A stretch of DNA of 64,000 bases from Cytospora piceicola (lineage: Eukaryota > Ascomycota > Sordariomycetes > Diaporthales > Cytosporaceae): contig JALQBC010000010.1 in assembly GCA_023375675.1 (NCBI GenBank), positions 806,001 to 870,000 on the forward strand, written 5' to 3'. This document shows, in pieces, positions 34,764 through 46,719 of the stretch. Position 1 is the stretch's first letter, and each line of letters begins with the position of its first letter. The notes under the pieces were generated by a model. The model had not been told where the DNA came from and made no database searches. It saw nothing but the letters and a program-made list of their open reading frames with translations. The position numbers and the translations under genes were made by a program.

Positions 34764-35798
34764 ATGACCGCCATCAAGAACGGGGTCTCGGCTGGCGTTG
34801 GCGCCGTCAAGCAGGCAGCTACGCCAGGGAGTCTGCGCGCCGGCCTGGTCGCCGCCGGCGAGAAGGGCGAGGAGGTCGTCAATGCCAATGCCGCACCCGG
34901 TGACGCTGAGCAGGTGAGAGAGGCTACTTCCCCTCCCTGATATTATTCCACCACCGTAATCGACCTTGCGAAACTTGCTACTGCTTACTGACCGAATCGC
35001 CGAGAAGGGCACGGGCGCCGCTGATTCCACGCCCGGTGCTGGTGATGCCACGCCCGGTGCTGGTGATTCCACGCCCGGTGCCGGTGATGCCACGCCCGGT
35101 GCCGGTGATGCCACGCCCGGTGCCGCTGATGCCACGCCCGGTGCTGGTGATGCCACGCCCGGTGCCGGTGATGCCACGCCCGGTGCCGGTGATGCCACGC
35201 CCGGTGCCGGTGATGCTACGCCCGGTGCTGGTGAGCAGGTAAGCCATCCCTGGATCCTGTCGCGCACTCTCGTAGTCAGAACTCCCTCCAGAAGGGGGAA
35301 GGGGGAACAAAAAAAAGAGACTGACGGGTCCTACCATAATACCAGGTCGTGACGTGGGCCGCTGCCAATCCAGGCACCGCCGCATGTGTAGGCGCCGGCA
35401 CCATCGGCATCGTGCTCCTGGCTGCCCCCATGGCCGCGGCCGCCCCTCTCCTGGGTATCGTAGGCTTCGGCCCCGCTGGTGTTGTCGGCGGTATGTCCCC
35501 GCGATAAAACTATCGTTCCTTCCTCCCACCCACTACCTACCTTTCCCCCCCCCCCCCGTCACGTCTTTTTTCGGCCCTCAGCTGACGTGGTCTGCTCGCC
35601 GTCCCAGGGTCGATGGCCGCCGGCGCACAGGCCGGAATCGGCAGCGTCGTGGCCGGAAGCACCTTCGCCACGCTGCAGAGCGCTGCTATGGGAGGGTACG
35701 GCGTTGCCGCGGTGGCCGGTGTTGTGCAGACTGCTGGGGTTGCCATTGCTGGGACCGCTGGTGGTCTCGCCACCTGGCTGCGGACGAAGAGGGCTTGA
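34764..35798 (+). CDS. Ifi-6-16/ISG12-family small membrane protein with heptapeptide repeats
   Basis: Four exons, 34764-34913, 35005-35238, 35346-35490 and 35608-35798, join in frame to 239 residues. Residues 1-50 are Ala/Gly-rich (MTAIKNGVSAGVGAVKQ). Residues 57-126 are ten copies of DATPGAG with small changes, all in exon 2. Residues 129-239 form the Ifi-6-16 domain: GIVLLAAPMAAAAPLLGIVGF, GPAGVVGGSMAAGAQAGIG, VAGSTFATLQSAAMGGYG and two more hydrophobic helices, ending WLRTKRA. Animal ISG12/IFI6 proteins are interferon-induced and localise to mitochondria or the nuclear envelope. Fungal members exist but their role is unknown. Introns have standard donors (GTGAGA, GTAAGC, GTATGT) and CTGAC branch sites. 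The repeats make exon 2 likely to differ in length between strains. Confidence 0.85.
35023..35232 (+). repeat. Coding minisatellite, ten copies of a 21-bp unit
   Basis: Ten in-frame copies of GATGCCACGCCCGGTGCCGGT-like sequence encode DATPGAG, with DSTPGAG twice and DATPGAA once. Copies differ mainly at silent positions (GCC/GCT, GGT), so the array is recent but not brand new. It fills almost all of exon 2 of the ISG12-like gene. The flanking AAPGDAEQ in exon 1 and AGEQ at the exon 2 end look like partial relatives of the unit and its edge. Confidence 0.95.
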
Positions 35799-37626
35799 TG
35801 GGGGTGATGGCGTAAGCCTTCCGCCGGTTGATGATACTGCGGGAGAGGTATCGTCGACACTGTCGGGGCGACTATACCGAGGGGAGCATGTTGGACTCGA
35901 AAGAGTGGCCGTCCTTAATGTGTCACGACGTCCATAGTAACATATTGCAGACGTGAGTCTGGATTCTGACCGCCCGTCTGCAAACGATCAGTCTGGCCTG
36001 CAATCATGTAAGGCCTGGGAGGATGTCATATGCTGACTTGTCCCCAAGAACATTTGTGCTCCAAGTGTCATTTCTAATTGGGTGCAAACCAAACAGACGC
36101 TGTCTCTCAATGGTAACCTTGGAATACCCTTTGGGTATGTGACTTGCCAAGGTACATATCGTGGTAAGCCGTGGCCCCGAATAGAAGAACGTAGAACGTG
36201 GCGGAAGATCGGGAAGCTTATTGCCCAGGTACCCTTAGACATCGAAGCCCCGGACAGAAGCTAAGATAGCCTGACCACTGGATCATCCGACGACTACGAA
36301 CGAGCTAGGAACAACCTATCGTCCCGCAGTATCGAGCGGGCGGTCAAGTAAATGGACGAGCGTGGGTCACTGCGGTGTTATCCAAGCATACAGGCCTGCA
36401 GGTATAGCAGCAGCAGCAGCAGCAGCAATAGCAACAGCACCATCAATGCGTAGTGCGGGGGTTTCATCCTCCAGTTAGGCGCATAGTATAGGCCGCACCG
36501 AGCCCGGGACAGGTCGATCGTCAGCCCCATGACGCTGTCGTCCTCAGACCCACAGCTTGTGTGCAGGATTGACACGGCGACAGAGGAGACACCAGCTCTC
36601 TGGACTAGGTACGAAGATGTGGTTACCAATTTGGTTTGGACATACTGTAGGATCTCGAAAAGGATTTACAGAAAGGGTGTGTGGCTTGTCGTTTGATGAG
36701 GGGAAGATAAGGCCTGCCTACATTGAGGCGATCTGCAAGGCACATATTACTCCTTGGTCTTCCTGTTGCCAATTGCCATTATATCAAGTTTAGTGACCAC
36801 TATTCGATCCGTCATCGAGACAAGGGAATGCAGATGTGTGTGTTGTTGTTGTTGTTGTTGTGTTGTGTTTTGTTGTATTGTGTTGTTCCAGTATTTGGGA
36901 GGGTGGAATATGTTGAGGTTTTAGTCGAACCCGTTGAATACTACCTAGGTATGGTGAGATAGAAGATATACTGCTAGACAGTAGATATGACACCTAAAAG
37001 TGCTAAATTAAGATTAAGCATGGGCGGCTGCAACGCAATGTAAGTATGTCAACGTATTTTCTGTATTAAAAGTACGGGAATGGATGACGGAAGGGGTGAT
37101 TAGTGACGTTGGGTTTTCATGCAACTGATAAGTCAGCAAGGTTTGAATTTAGAATATCGAAGGAAATTCCTGCCATCAGTCGTCACTTGTGGGGATCATG
37201 TAACGCACCAGTCCTAATAACCTTGGAACCTTGGAAAGGGCCTGTACTTAGCCAGGCCTGCCAGGTAGTTAGTTAGTATGTACACTACAGATAACGGCTT
37301 GAACGGTGCGGTTTTGGTGGCCATGCGGTCATGACATCACTTCCTCAGCTTTCCTGCATCAGAAGACGCCATCTAATTTGCACCAACCCCGGACTGTTAT
37401 CCTCTTTTTATTATCCGGGTTCCCCCTTTGCTGCCGCTATTATCATCTTGTTGTTGCCTTCCTGTCAATTCGCCGCAGTACTCTAATACGGCGAATCCCT
37501 TTGTGGATTGATATCTGCCATCCATTCCGACCACCTCAATTCGGGGTTGAGTCTTGTATCTCTTGGTCGATTCGGACCAACATACATTACTCTAATTACT
37601 ACCTACATACTCTTTTCTCCCTAATC
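35799..37626. other. Intergenic region between ISG12-like and DUF2985-like genes
   Basis: About 1.8 kb. It holds an (AGC)n microsatellite (36406-36426), a TGT-rich stretch (36840-36890) and one TACCTAGGTA palindrome (36942-36951). The last 330 nt before the ATG at 37627 are open in frame from about 37306 but read as non-conserved sequence, so they are taken as leader. No gene is supported. Confidence 0.55.
36406..36426. repeat. (AGC)7 trinucleotide microsatellite
   Basis: Seven uninterrupted AGC triplets followed by imperfect AATAGCAACAGC copies. It lies outside supported genes. Confidence 0.9.
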
Positions 37627-39572
37627 ATGGCCTCAAACCCGGATCCGAGCCGGCAGGATGAAAACCCATACTTCGATTCCAATGTAACTTATCCCACCCC
37701 CAGTCTGTCAGCCTCCACAAGTGGTCCCCAGATGAGCGCTCGTGCCCCGGAGCAGCCGTCTACACCCACGCGTGAGCGACCTCCAGTCCTGTCGAGGCCA
37801 GGCCCCGCGAACAACCCGAACCCGGCAACGAACCGCCAACAGTCATCCATCGGTCTGCGAAGGCTGCGGCCTCAGAAATCTAGGGGCGATACGATTCCTC
37901 AGCAGCAGCAGCAACAACAACAGCAGCAAAATGAACAGACGCAGGGGATTGCGCAACCAGAGAGCTCTCGGGCTGCCGGCAATCGGAGGCGCTCAAGCTC
38001 AGAGCCGCAGCGCCCAACCTTCATTGCTGATTCGTCCGAGACCAATAACAAACTTCGCCACTTGCCCTCGGTTCCTGAGATGTCAGAGAGCAAGCCCGAC
38101 GCGACACGGCAGGAGACGGGCGGGCGACGAGGCTCCTTGCTGTTCCGTACAAAGACCAAGAAACAACCGCAACCACCACAGACTGCGGAGGAGGCGGAAT
38201 ATGATTCGAGGATTGTCGATTTCCTAGACGTTGTCGACCCCGAGGTCTCTACCTTGACGTCTATCACCAATGTCCAGAACTCACTGTTTATACCTTCTTT
38301 GGGGAGGTGGGTCAACAGAAGGCCGACCTACGATATCTCGGAGATACAGCGGCCTATGCCAGGGCGCTATCCTGATTCATTGGCAAACATTGCCGAAGAA
38401 GCACAGCGGACTCAGACGGAGGAAGAGGAACGTCCGGGTGCCGATCGTGCCTACAGTATATCGTCCAGACTCGAGGATTCACACTATGCCGTCCTACCTC
38501 ACGGTAAGACCTTGGAGGGGTGGCGCAAGGAAGATGTTGACAGCCTGAACGACCACGTGCGACACATGTTACATTCCCGTCGGTCAAAGTTCAAGCGTGG
38601 CTTGAAGGGCTTTGGGAGATACGTCAGCCGACCTCTTGGCTTCTTCGTCACTCTTTACGCCACACTCATTACTCTTTTCGGGCTGGCATGGGTTCTTTTC
38701 CTGATCGGCTGGATTTATGTGGGAACAAAACAACTATATGTCATCAACATTATCGACTATACCCTTGTGGCACTCTTCGCAATCATGGGCGATGGTTTGG
38801 CGCCCTTCCGCATGGTGGATACGTACCACATGATCTACATCGCACATTACCGTAAGCCTTGCTATATGATTCTACCCACCATTTACACGACTGACACTGA
38901 CCTGGTACAGACCGTCTCAGCTGGAAGCTCCGCGAGAAGCTCCTGCTTCCCGATCTCCGCGACCACAACGACCTGCCCGAGGAGCCCGTCCTCCCCGACA
39001 TTGAAGCCGCAGCCGCCAGCGAACAATTCGCCGCCATGGATGACAAGGCCGAGTTCTCCGTCCTTTCGCCCAAGCAGCAGGAAACTCTTATCCACCATCA
39101 GACCAAGTATGCAAGGTCGCACACCTTCTACAAGCCACACGAGACGGAGACCCATTTCGCCTTCCCCATGCGCCTCATGATCACCATCACCTGTCTACTC
39201 GACCTCCACAGCTGCCTGCAGATCTCGCTAGGCGCTTGCACGTATGGCATCCCGTACAAGACACGGCCAGCTGCGTTGACGACCGTCATCCTTGTCTGCT
39301 CCATCACGGTGAACGCTACTGCAGGCCTGTTGATAACGATTGGTGACCGAAGGACGAGGAAGAAGGACGTCATCGAGCGGATGACGAGGCAAGAGCTCAC
39401 GGAGGAGGCGATGCACAAGGTGCAGAAGGAACACCAGAAGGAGGAAGAGAAGTTGCATGAGGAACACGGAGAGGGCGCACACGGCCAGGGGATATCGCTG
39501 CCCAGGCTAAGCCTGGATAGGTTCGGGAAGGGCAGGGAGCAGAAGGGGGAGAGCTCATCTCCCAAGCCGTAG
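37627..39572 (+). CDS. DUF2985-like multi-pass membrane protein
   Basis: Two exons, 37627-38851 and 38911-39572, join in frame to 628 residues. The first 150 residues are Pro-, Ser- and Gln-rich with a tract of about ten Gln. A conserved cytosolic part follows (LFIPSLGRWVNRRPTYDI, DDHYAVLPHGKTLEGW-like sequence). Then come a basic stretch, a pair of membrane helices (FFVTLYATLITLFGLAWVLF at about 339-358 and VALFAIMGDGLAPFRMVDTYHM), and, across the intron, HRLSWKLREKLLLPDL. Two further helices occur near MRLMITITCLLDLHSCLQI and VILVCSITVNATAGLLI. The C-terminus is a Glu/Lys-rich coiled coil. The arrangement matches fungal DUF2985 proteins, which are uncharacterised integral membrane proteins. 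The assignment rests on remembered motif layout and should be confirmed by a profile search. The intron has donor GTAAGC and a CTGAC branch site. Confidence 0.8.
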
Positions 39573-42500
39573 CAGAGGGGATGAGTGAGTCCCACGAAAA
39601 GGGCGTGGACCATCTTGTTCATTCATACAATTCTGCGTACAAGGAGCATCTTCATTGGGGATAAAATGACTTACCTAGGTAGCGTCAGTTTGTAATATAT
39701 AGCTGAGATACCCATAATCGCATTCATTCATACTTAGGGAGGAATACCATCATGATGAGTAGCACGACGACCTTACCCAGGTCTATATTCATATTATAGA
39801 ATGACTGAAAGACGAATTTACTTTCGTCTCTTGACAACGAAATCTGCTGCTCGAGTGAGGAGGGTTTCTTTATATGAACCACCTCTTCATTTGAAGTAAG
39901 CTTACAAACTTGTAGTTACACATGGGTTGCATTGGACCAACCCACCCATACATACTGACCCATGTGATTGGGTTGTGGCTGGGTTGTGGGTGGGTGAGTT
40001 GTGATCTGCTGCAGCAACGCGTGGTTTACCCGTGGGTTGTGGGTTGGGTTGTAGAGTACACCCACCACAGCCCCTCACCACCTTGGGGAAACGTGGGTAG
40101 GTTATTTTCAGGCCTACTAGACATGCATGCTGCAAGAACAAACCTAAACGGTTTTTGGTACTCGATTTAGGAAGGTGACCTTCGATGGTGTTGGCAGGGC
40201 AGAGTGTTGTTAGTGATGATACTACATTAAGTGGACCATATATCGAAGTACGAGTTACTTCAGAAAGTAGTTCGAACGCCGAAGACATGTGTGACATCTC
40301 TACAGAAACATGTATGTACCAACCAGAATGTTTATGTATGAGACATGATGTGGTTGTACAGTATCACATGCTAATGCAATATCGACGATGGCATTTTGGA
40401 GCATTTTTGGGAGCGGATTGATATCAGGTTTTATACCAGTCAAGCACTGGACGGACCATCACTGTAATAACAGAATCCAGACTCGCTTTAATACAGTGTT
40501 TACTTATGTAAGTACCGGTCCTGGCAACATGACAGAGAATACGAAAGAGTGTCCATGGCTGTGTATGTACAACGGAGAGTCCAGGCCCTGTACCACAACG
40601 TGCAACATATCCACTGAATTAAAGTAAATCCCATGATCATCTCGTAGCATATGGTCTGTAGTTTTGGATCCGAGATCTGGAACCATTTCCGAAACAGAGA
40701 ATCAAACCTCCACTAAATAGCTGCCTGGTTCGCCTCCTCACTTGCTCCAGAATACGTCTCGAACATTGGCGCCAACAGCGCGTCTGACGCGTTGCCATAA
40801 TCGCGCGTCTGCATAAAAACATTTGAAGGATTGAGAATGATTATATACCATATGCAATGCTCAATACCATTGATACGGTGGTTCGCGAACAGGCCACGGT
40901 CGATGTAGGTGAGCCCAATATTCGCCGATATGTCATGAAACAACAATTCCGATAGCAGACAAATAATTGCATGTGCTGACCTATAGGGTCGAATTCGAGT
41001 AATTCAGTCTTGATTCCCAAGCGCTACGCCTACGAGACTGTCGACTGTGCTTTACCCGTAAACATGCCCTGCATAGTAGTATATGATAGTAGAAATACCT
41101 ACTTAAGTAGATATGCAGCATGCTGGAAGAGTCGAGACATCAATCTATCACAGATTGCACAGTAGTATATACTGCATATGTACGCCAGAATATTGGCACA
41201 ACGATAACATTGAAACAGAAGCTCCACTTGCGTAATATTCGTCGTGATTAAGGATTCATAGGCTTGGAAAAGTGAACTGGTATGTAGAAACTGTCCTCAA
41301 AGGACGATCATCACATCCAGATGTCTATCATGCCGGCCCGTTTGTGCCACTTTCTCATATACCAACATCGTGTGCGTCCAAAACAAAAGAAGAAAAGGGA
41401 AAAAGAAAGCAGGAGGGTTATAACAACCGAGTGAGAAACCACAAAATGTCATATATGCAAAGAAGCCTTACTGGGAAAACCCGGCTTAGTCCAAGGGGCG
41501 CTCGAACTGACGACAACAGACAACATTGAACGCATGATATATCCGATTAGGTATTATTAAATCTTCACCTACACCATACGCACGAGCACTTCCTCATGCT
41601 GGTGTGATTTGACCCAAGCCTATATCCCTTGGTCAAGCCTTGAGCCAGTGCCCAGATGGCCCAAGCTCGAACCCAGCCTTGCAGCCATACCATTCGCCCC
41701 TTCGCCTGGCCCCGACTTGAATCCTCAACAAGCAAGATTTACTTTGGATGGCTGATAAACGCACGTTCCTCCGGGATTGTCCTAAGTGCGTTCCTCATTG
41801 TGGACCTGGATATCCTGCTCAATATCATCTCACACAGCAGGTTCCTCTTGCTAGGCTGAAGCATAATACAATCGATTGATCGCAACCGTCCAGAGGTCGG
41901 GCACGAGGTATCTGGACATGAGATGGACTGTACTGGTTTATCACCGGTCGCATTCAGCCTGGGGCGACAGAACATCCCAGGCCCAAGGTTGTATCACGGT
42001 GTTTATGGCCAGTAATAATATACCAGCCCTCAGTGAGCACCGTTACAATGCCTCGCCCCTCCAGTATGCCCAGGTGCCATAAGCAGGCAGTGGCTCAAGG
42101 GGCAACGCCTGTGGTCGACCATATTGCGCACCATGGTTAGGGTAGTCTTCTGCACCTCAACAGCCATGAATTTAATAAGCAATGTCCATGATTCCTAGCC
42201 AAGACCAGATTTATCTTCCTTGAGACACGAGTTTTGTAGTAGCTGTTGGAATGTCAAGTACAAATATTCGTCAAGAGTCCCCTGGGGCAAATACGTGGGC
42301 ATTCACGTGTAACATCAATCTGAATCTGATTATTCCATCGAATTATTGAAGGACCCTGATTGCCCCGAGACCAGAAAATTCCGGCCTGGTACCAACCAAA
42401 TTGCTCAAGAGAAGTGGTCGACCATTGAAGATCTAGCCATCTCCATATGAATCTCCAAGGTGTCTGGACGAATAATCAAGGCTTTACCCTGACGGGAATG

Positions 42501-42889
42501 TGGCTTACAGATAAAGCCTATGGACTTGACCCATGGCCCGGGGCAAGCAATGCCGAGCCCATCGTTATCTAACGCAAGACCCGGAGTCTGCTGCCGTGAA
42601 CCCTCCCTACCCGGTTCCGGGTGCATGTATGTTATCTTGCCCAGATATGGATGGCGAGACGCCCCCGCTCCCACGAGTGCCGGTGATCGGCTTGAGGTCT
42701 CCGACAGGATGGACAACGGTTCCCAGGTTGTTAACCTGATGATCTTGATTGGAACACGTTAGGGGAGCTTCGTTTTCCATGTTTGTTATATTTGGATTAT
42801 ACCCTCCTTCAATATTTTTGGATTAACCATCAAGCCACCAATAAGTAATAAGGAGTTTGGTTGTGAATACCATCGCAGACACTTTCATT
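39573..42889. other. Intergenic region of 3.3 kb upstream of the amidase
   Basis: No complete gene is supported. It carries a TACCTAGGTA palindrome at 39672-39681, a G-rich GGGTTGTGG repeat zone (39920-40075), a TACTTAAGTA element (41100-41109) and an isolated minus-strand open frame (about 40985-40713) that looks like a last exon without a gene attached. Composition is more AT-rich than around the housekeeping genes. Confidence 0.5.
39920..40075. repeat. G-rich imperfect GGGTTGTGG repeat zone with inverted repeats
   Basis: Multiple GGGTTG/GTGGG units occur on the plus strand, with four GGG tracts between about 39969 and 39995 and three more at 40033-40047. The 8-bp arms ACATGGGT (39920-39927) and ACCCATGT (39958-39965) form a perfect inverted repeat. 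CCCACC segments at the edges could pair with the G-rich part. It is intergenic. Confidence 0.6.
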
Positions 42890-44803
42890 ATGACCATCAA
42901 CCAAGAAACTCAGGGCGTGGCTGCCACTGTGGACGTGCCCATCTCCGATATCAAGCCTGCCCAGGAAGAGACCTGGGAAGAGATAGGGGCAAGGAAGAGG
43001 GCCTCACTTCTAGCTTCTATACCGACAGAATGGCTTGTACCAGCGGATCTGCTGCCTCCGGCATCTCAGGACGATGTTACTACATGGCCAGAGACATCCG
43101 GATGGTTCACCTCCGAGGAGATCGCCATTACCAACCTCTGCGCCACGGAACTAGTCTCGAAGCTCGCCTCTGGTGAGCTCACGTCCGTAGACGTTACCAA
43201 CGCGTTCTGTAAAAGAGCCTCTGCGGCTCACCAGCTGGTATGTTACCTGGATTCCTGATTCACAAGAGACAACGCTGACTTTCTGCCGCTGTAGGTAAAT
43301 TGCCTCTCCGAGACATGCTTCACCCGGGCGCTGGAAACGGCAAAGGCGCTGGACGATCATCTTGCCCGCACGGGCAAGCCTGTCGGTCCTCTTCACGGAC
43401 TCCCTGTGTCTCTCAAGGACAACTTCAACCTCAAGGGCCTCGACGCGACTGTCGGTTTTGCAAGCCATGTTGATGACCCGGCACCTTATGACTCTACCCT
43501 TGCCACGATGCTTGAGGAAGCCGGGGCAGTGTTCTATGTCAAGACCAATGTCCCAACGGCCATGATGTATGAATTTCCTGGCTCCTAGAGCAGTCCTTGA
43601 TACGAACCGAACGAGACCATACTGACCGAGGACACTTCCAGGATCGCCGAGTCCGTCAACAACGTCTTCGGCCGCACCGTCAACCCGCGGAACAGGCAGC
43701 TCACCAGCGGCGGGAGCAGCGGCGGCGAGTCGGCGCTGATCGCCTTCGGGGGCAGCTGCCTGGGGGTGGGCACGGACATCGGCGGCAGCCTGCGGATCCC
43801 GGCGGCCTGCGCGGGCGTCTTCGCGCTGCGGCCCAGCTTCGGGCGGTCCCCGACGCTCGGGTGCCGCAGCGGCATGGCCGGGCAGGAGGCGGTCCAGAGC
43901 GTCAACGGGCCCCTGGCCCGCACCATCGGGGACGTCGAGCTCGAGGCCCGGGCCGTCGCCGCCGGCCGGCCCTGGCTGCGCGACCCGCGCGCGCTGCCCA
44001 TCCCGTGGCGCGAGGCCGACCTGCCCGCGAGGCTGCGCGTCGCGGTCATGTGGGACGACGGCATGGTGGCCCCCACGCCGCCGGTCGCGCGCGCCCTGCG
44101 GGCCACGGCCGAGGCGCTGAGGGCGGCGGGCCACGAGGTCGTGGACTGGGACCCCAGGGACCAGGCCCAGGGCGTGAGCCTCCTGGGGCGCATGTTCGTG
44201 GCGGACGGCGCCAAGTCCATCCGGAAGGAGCTGGGCCGCTCCGGGGAGCCGTTCAGGCCCGAGATGGCCGCGTACGAAGCTGCCGAGGAGCTGGGCACGT
44301 ATGACATGTGGCAGATACACCTGGAGAGGACGGACCTGCAGAAGAGGTATCTGGACAGGTGGAACCAGGCTGGTATCGATGCCATCCTCTGCCCTACAAC
44401 GCCCTTCAGTACGGTTCGAAATGGCCAGTACAAGCACGGTAAGTCGAAACTGTCCCGTCCTGTGTTGTTACATACATACTGACTAATATGTAGTTGGGTA
44501 TACCGGCGTTTTCAATGTTCTGGATTATTCCTGCATCTCCTTTCCTACCGGAATGTTGGTGGAGGAGGATATAGACAAGCCACTGGGCGATGAATATCGA
44601 CCCCTGAGCGAGACTTGCAGAGAGATCCACGCTGAGTGTAAGTCCATCAATCCCTCGAATTTTCCGTGATGGAGTCTGACAGTATTACAGATGATGCACA
44701 TGCTGTGCACGGCATGCCGATCAGTCTGCAGCTAGTCGCCCAGAGGTTGGAGGAAGAGAAAGTGATAGCAATGGTGAAGCGGGTTCTGGAGACTCTGTCT
44801 TAA
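42890..44803 (+). CDS. Amidase-signature hydrolase (acetamidase-like)
   Basis: Five exons, 42890-43237, 43295-43566, 43642-44438, 44494-44637 and 44691-44803, join in frame to 557 residues. The Ser-cisSer-Lys triad is complete: Lys157 in PVSLKDN, Ser232 in SGGSSGGE and Ser256 in GTDIGGSLR, with the same spacing (75 and 24) as in mammalian fatty acid amide hydrolase. GPLARTIGDVEL, ILCPTTPF and GMPISLQLVAQRLEE are further family blocks. The N-terminus has no signal peptide, so it is probably cytosolic. Family members release ammonia or acids from short amides, indole-acetamide, ureido compounds or acyl amides; the substrate cannot be read from sequence. The ATG at 42890 starts MTINQETQG, a typical fungal beginning. 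Exon 3 is strikingly G/C-rich compared with the other exons. The gene is convergent with an allantoate-permease-like transporter only 220 bp away. Confidence 0.92.
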
Positions 44804-45023
44804 GTAGGCAGTGTACGGACCGCATATTATACTATTAGACATATATACAAACGAGGACTTGACTTGCTCGCGATAGAAGCTGAAGACTCTCGACGTCGAG
44901 GTTATTTACAGACTGGTCTATCTTTTGAAGGCATGATTTGGTTGTGACGACAAAAATCAAATCACCCGAATAAAGCTTCCATCTGAGGCTCTACAACCTT
45001 CTCCATTATATATACTTGTGCAT

Positions 45024-46719
45024 TTAAGGTAACTTCGACATAGTATGTTCCTCTTTGATCACAGGGCTGGAGGATACTTGGTCCACTCCGTCCACATTCC
45101 TTCTCACATTATCTCTGTGGTGGAACCATGATAGAGCAGCGCACCAGATGACCAATGCGATAGAGCAGGCAATCATTGCCCACATACCGCGCTGTTAAAG
45201 GAAATGTCAGCGCATCTGGACCGCAAGACATTTGGTCTTGGAGTGGGCGGGTGGGGGGGGGGTGGGGGTGTTTGTAGATACTTACAGTGAACCACGGAGC
45301 CATAGACGCCCCATAGAAGATGATAGACCACCAAGCGTTGACCGCATTACTGCCCAAGTTCATACCAGCCAATACCACACCCCGGAAGACGGGTTCCTCA
45401 AATCTCATAGCATCGTTGCACCAAGCGAAGAAAGTGGCCTGACACGCATACACTGATCCTGCCCAGTAGTAGGCAGCAAAGACGATGGTTGTCGAGTGGG
45501 CACTCGTAGGGTTCTTGCCCGCGGCGAGGATCATGGCCGAGGTGGCGATGCCAGTGAGGCCGATGAAGTAACCGACCAGGTACCTCTTCCCGTTCAGGAA
45601 ATCCGTCATCGTCGCCCAGAACAACGTCGACACGATGCCCACAGCCGGGACGCCAGTCGGGTAGTTGTTCAGCTGCGACACGCCGTACTCGTTGGTGGGG
45701 TGGCTCTTCATGTACAGGGACAGCAGCGAGTTGCTGCTGAACGACTCCGTCTCGCCGGCGACGACCCAGAGGACGACGAAGCCCCACCAGTACCAGGACG
45801 TGAGGACCTTCTTCAGGAAGCGCCACGTCAGGGGGCTGCGGTCGTGGACCTCGGGCACGCGGGACACGGCGAGCGCCCTCTCGGCCTCGGTGAGGTAGAA
45901 GGCCTTGGTGGTGTTGGGGGTGTCAGGGAAGAGCAGGAAGCCGTAGAGCGCCACGGGCAGCGTGATGATGCCGTCGATGATGAACAGCCAGCGCCACCCG
46001 CTCAGGCCACGCAGGCCGTCCATGCTCTCGTGGATCCCTGTTTGGACGAAGCCACCGATGCTTGCAGGCGGATGACGTTAGTACCCTGGACATACATGGG
46101 GAGGCCAAGCAGGTCCGACTCACAGTGTGCCGGCGAGGCCTGACGCGGTGAAGATGCCGCTCCGCTTGCCGAGCTCTCGCTCCGTGTACCACGCGCCGAG
46201 GATGTAGTGAGTGCCGGCGAAGGTTGAGGCCTCGACGAGGCCCTGGAAGAACCGGATGGCCATTATGGAGCCGGGCTTGTGGACAGAGGCCGTGATCATG
46301 GTGAGACAGGCCCAGATGAACATCATGAGAGGGAAGAAGGTGCGGGGGCGGATGTAGTGCAGGGACAGGTTCGAGGGGACCTGCCCCAGGACGTAGCCGA
46401 CGGTGAAGCATGTGTTGATCTCATTGTACTGGTCGCCGACAAAGCCTAGCTCCTCCTTCATGCCAGAGACATAGGCGTTTGCTAGGTTTGAGCGATCGAG
46501 CTGGCCCGGACGGAGTTAGGGTCAAGGTTTCGGCGACGAAGATGGTGCAGGTGCAGGTGCAGGTGCAGAATACCGGCGCCCCGGGGTTGTACTTACGTAG
46601 TTCATGAAGTAGCTCACACAGCAGAATGTGAGAATGAAGAAGTCAATCTTCTGGACGAGCTTGCGCTCGCCGGGTTGGTAGTCTACATGGAGGTACTCCC
46701 TCAATCTAGTCAGTGCCAT
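45024..46719 (-). CDS. MFS transporter, anion:cation symporter (allantoate permease/Dal5-like)
   Basis: Four exons, 46719-46597, 46500-46124, 46060-45286 and 45191-45024, join in frame to 480 residues. The first helix ends FCCVSYFMNY and is followed by LDRSNLANAYVSGMKEELG, the signature of the Dal5/Tna1/Vht1 group. YNEINTCFTVGYVLGQVPSNL, FQGLVEASTFAGTHYILGAWY, SGWRWLFIIDG and DFLNGKRYLVGYF are further family blocks; about twelve helices are predictable. Members import allantoate, ureidosuccinate, nicotinate, biotin or pantothenate at the plasma membrane. The last exon encodes the final helix and a charged tail. Introns have GTAAGT/GTGAGT donors and CTAAC branch sites. The N-terminus is short for the family, so an extra upstream exon is possible. 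Its convergent amidase neighbour suggests linked nitrogen use, which is inference. Confidence 0.9.

Noticed and set aside
43151..44437. 428-codon minus-strand open frame
   Set aside because: It lies antisense to the G/C-rich exon 3 of the amidase and has an Arg/Gly/Pro-rich translation typical of such shadows.
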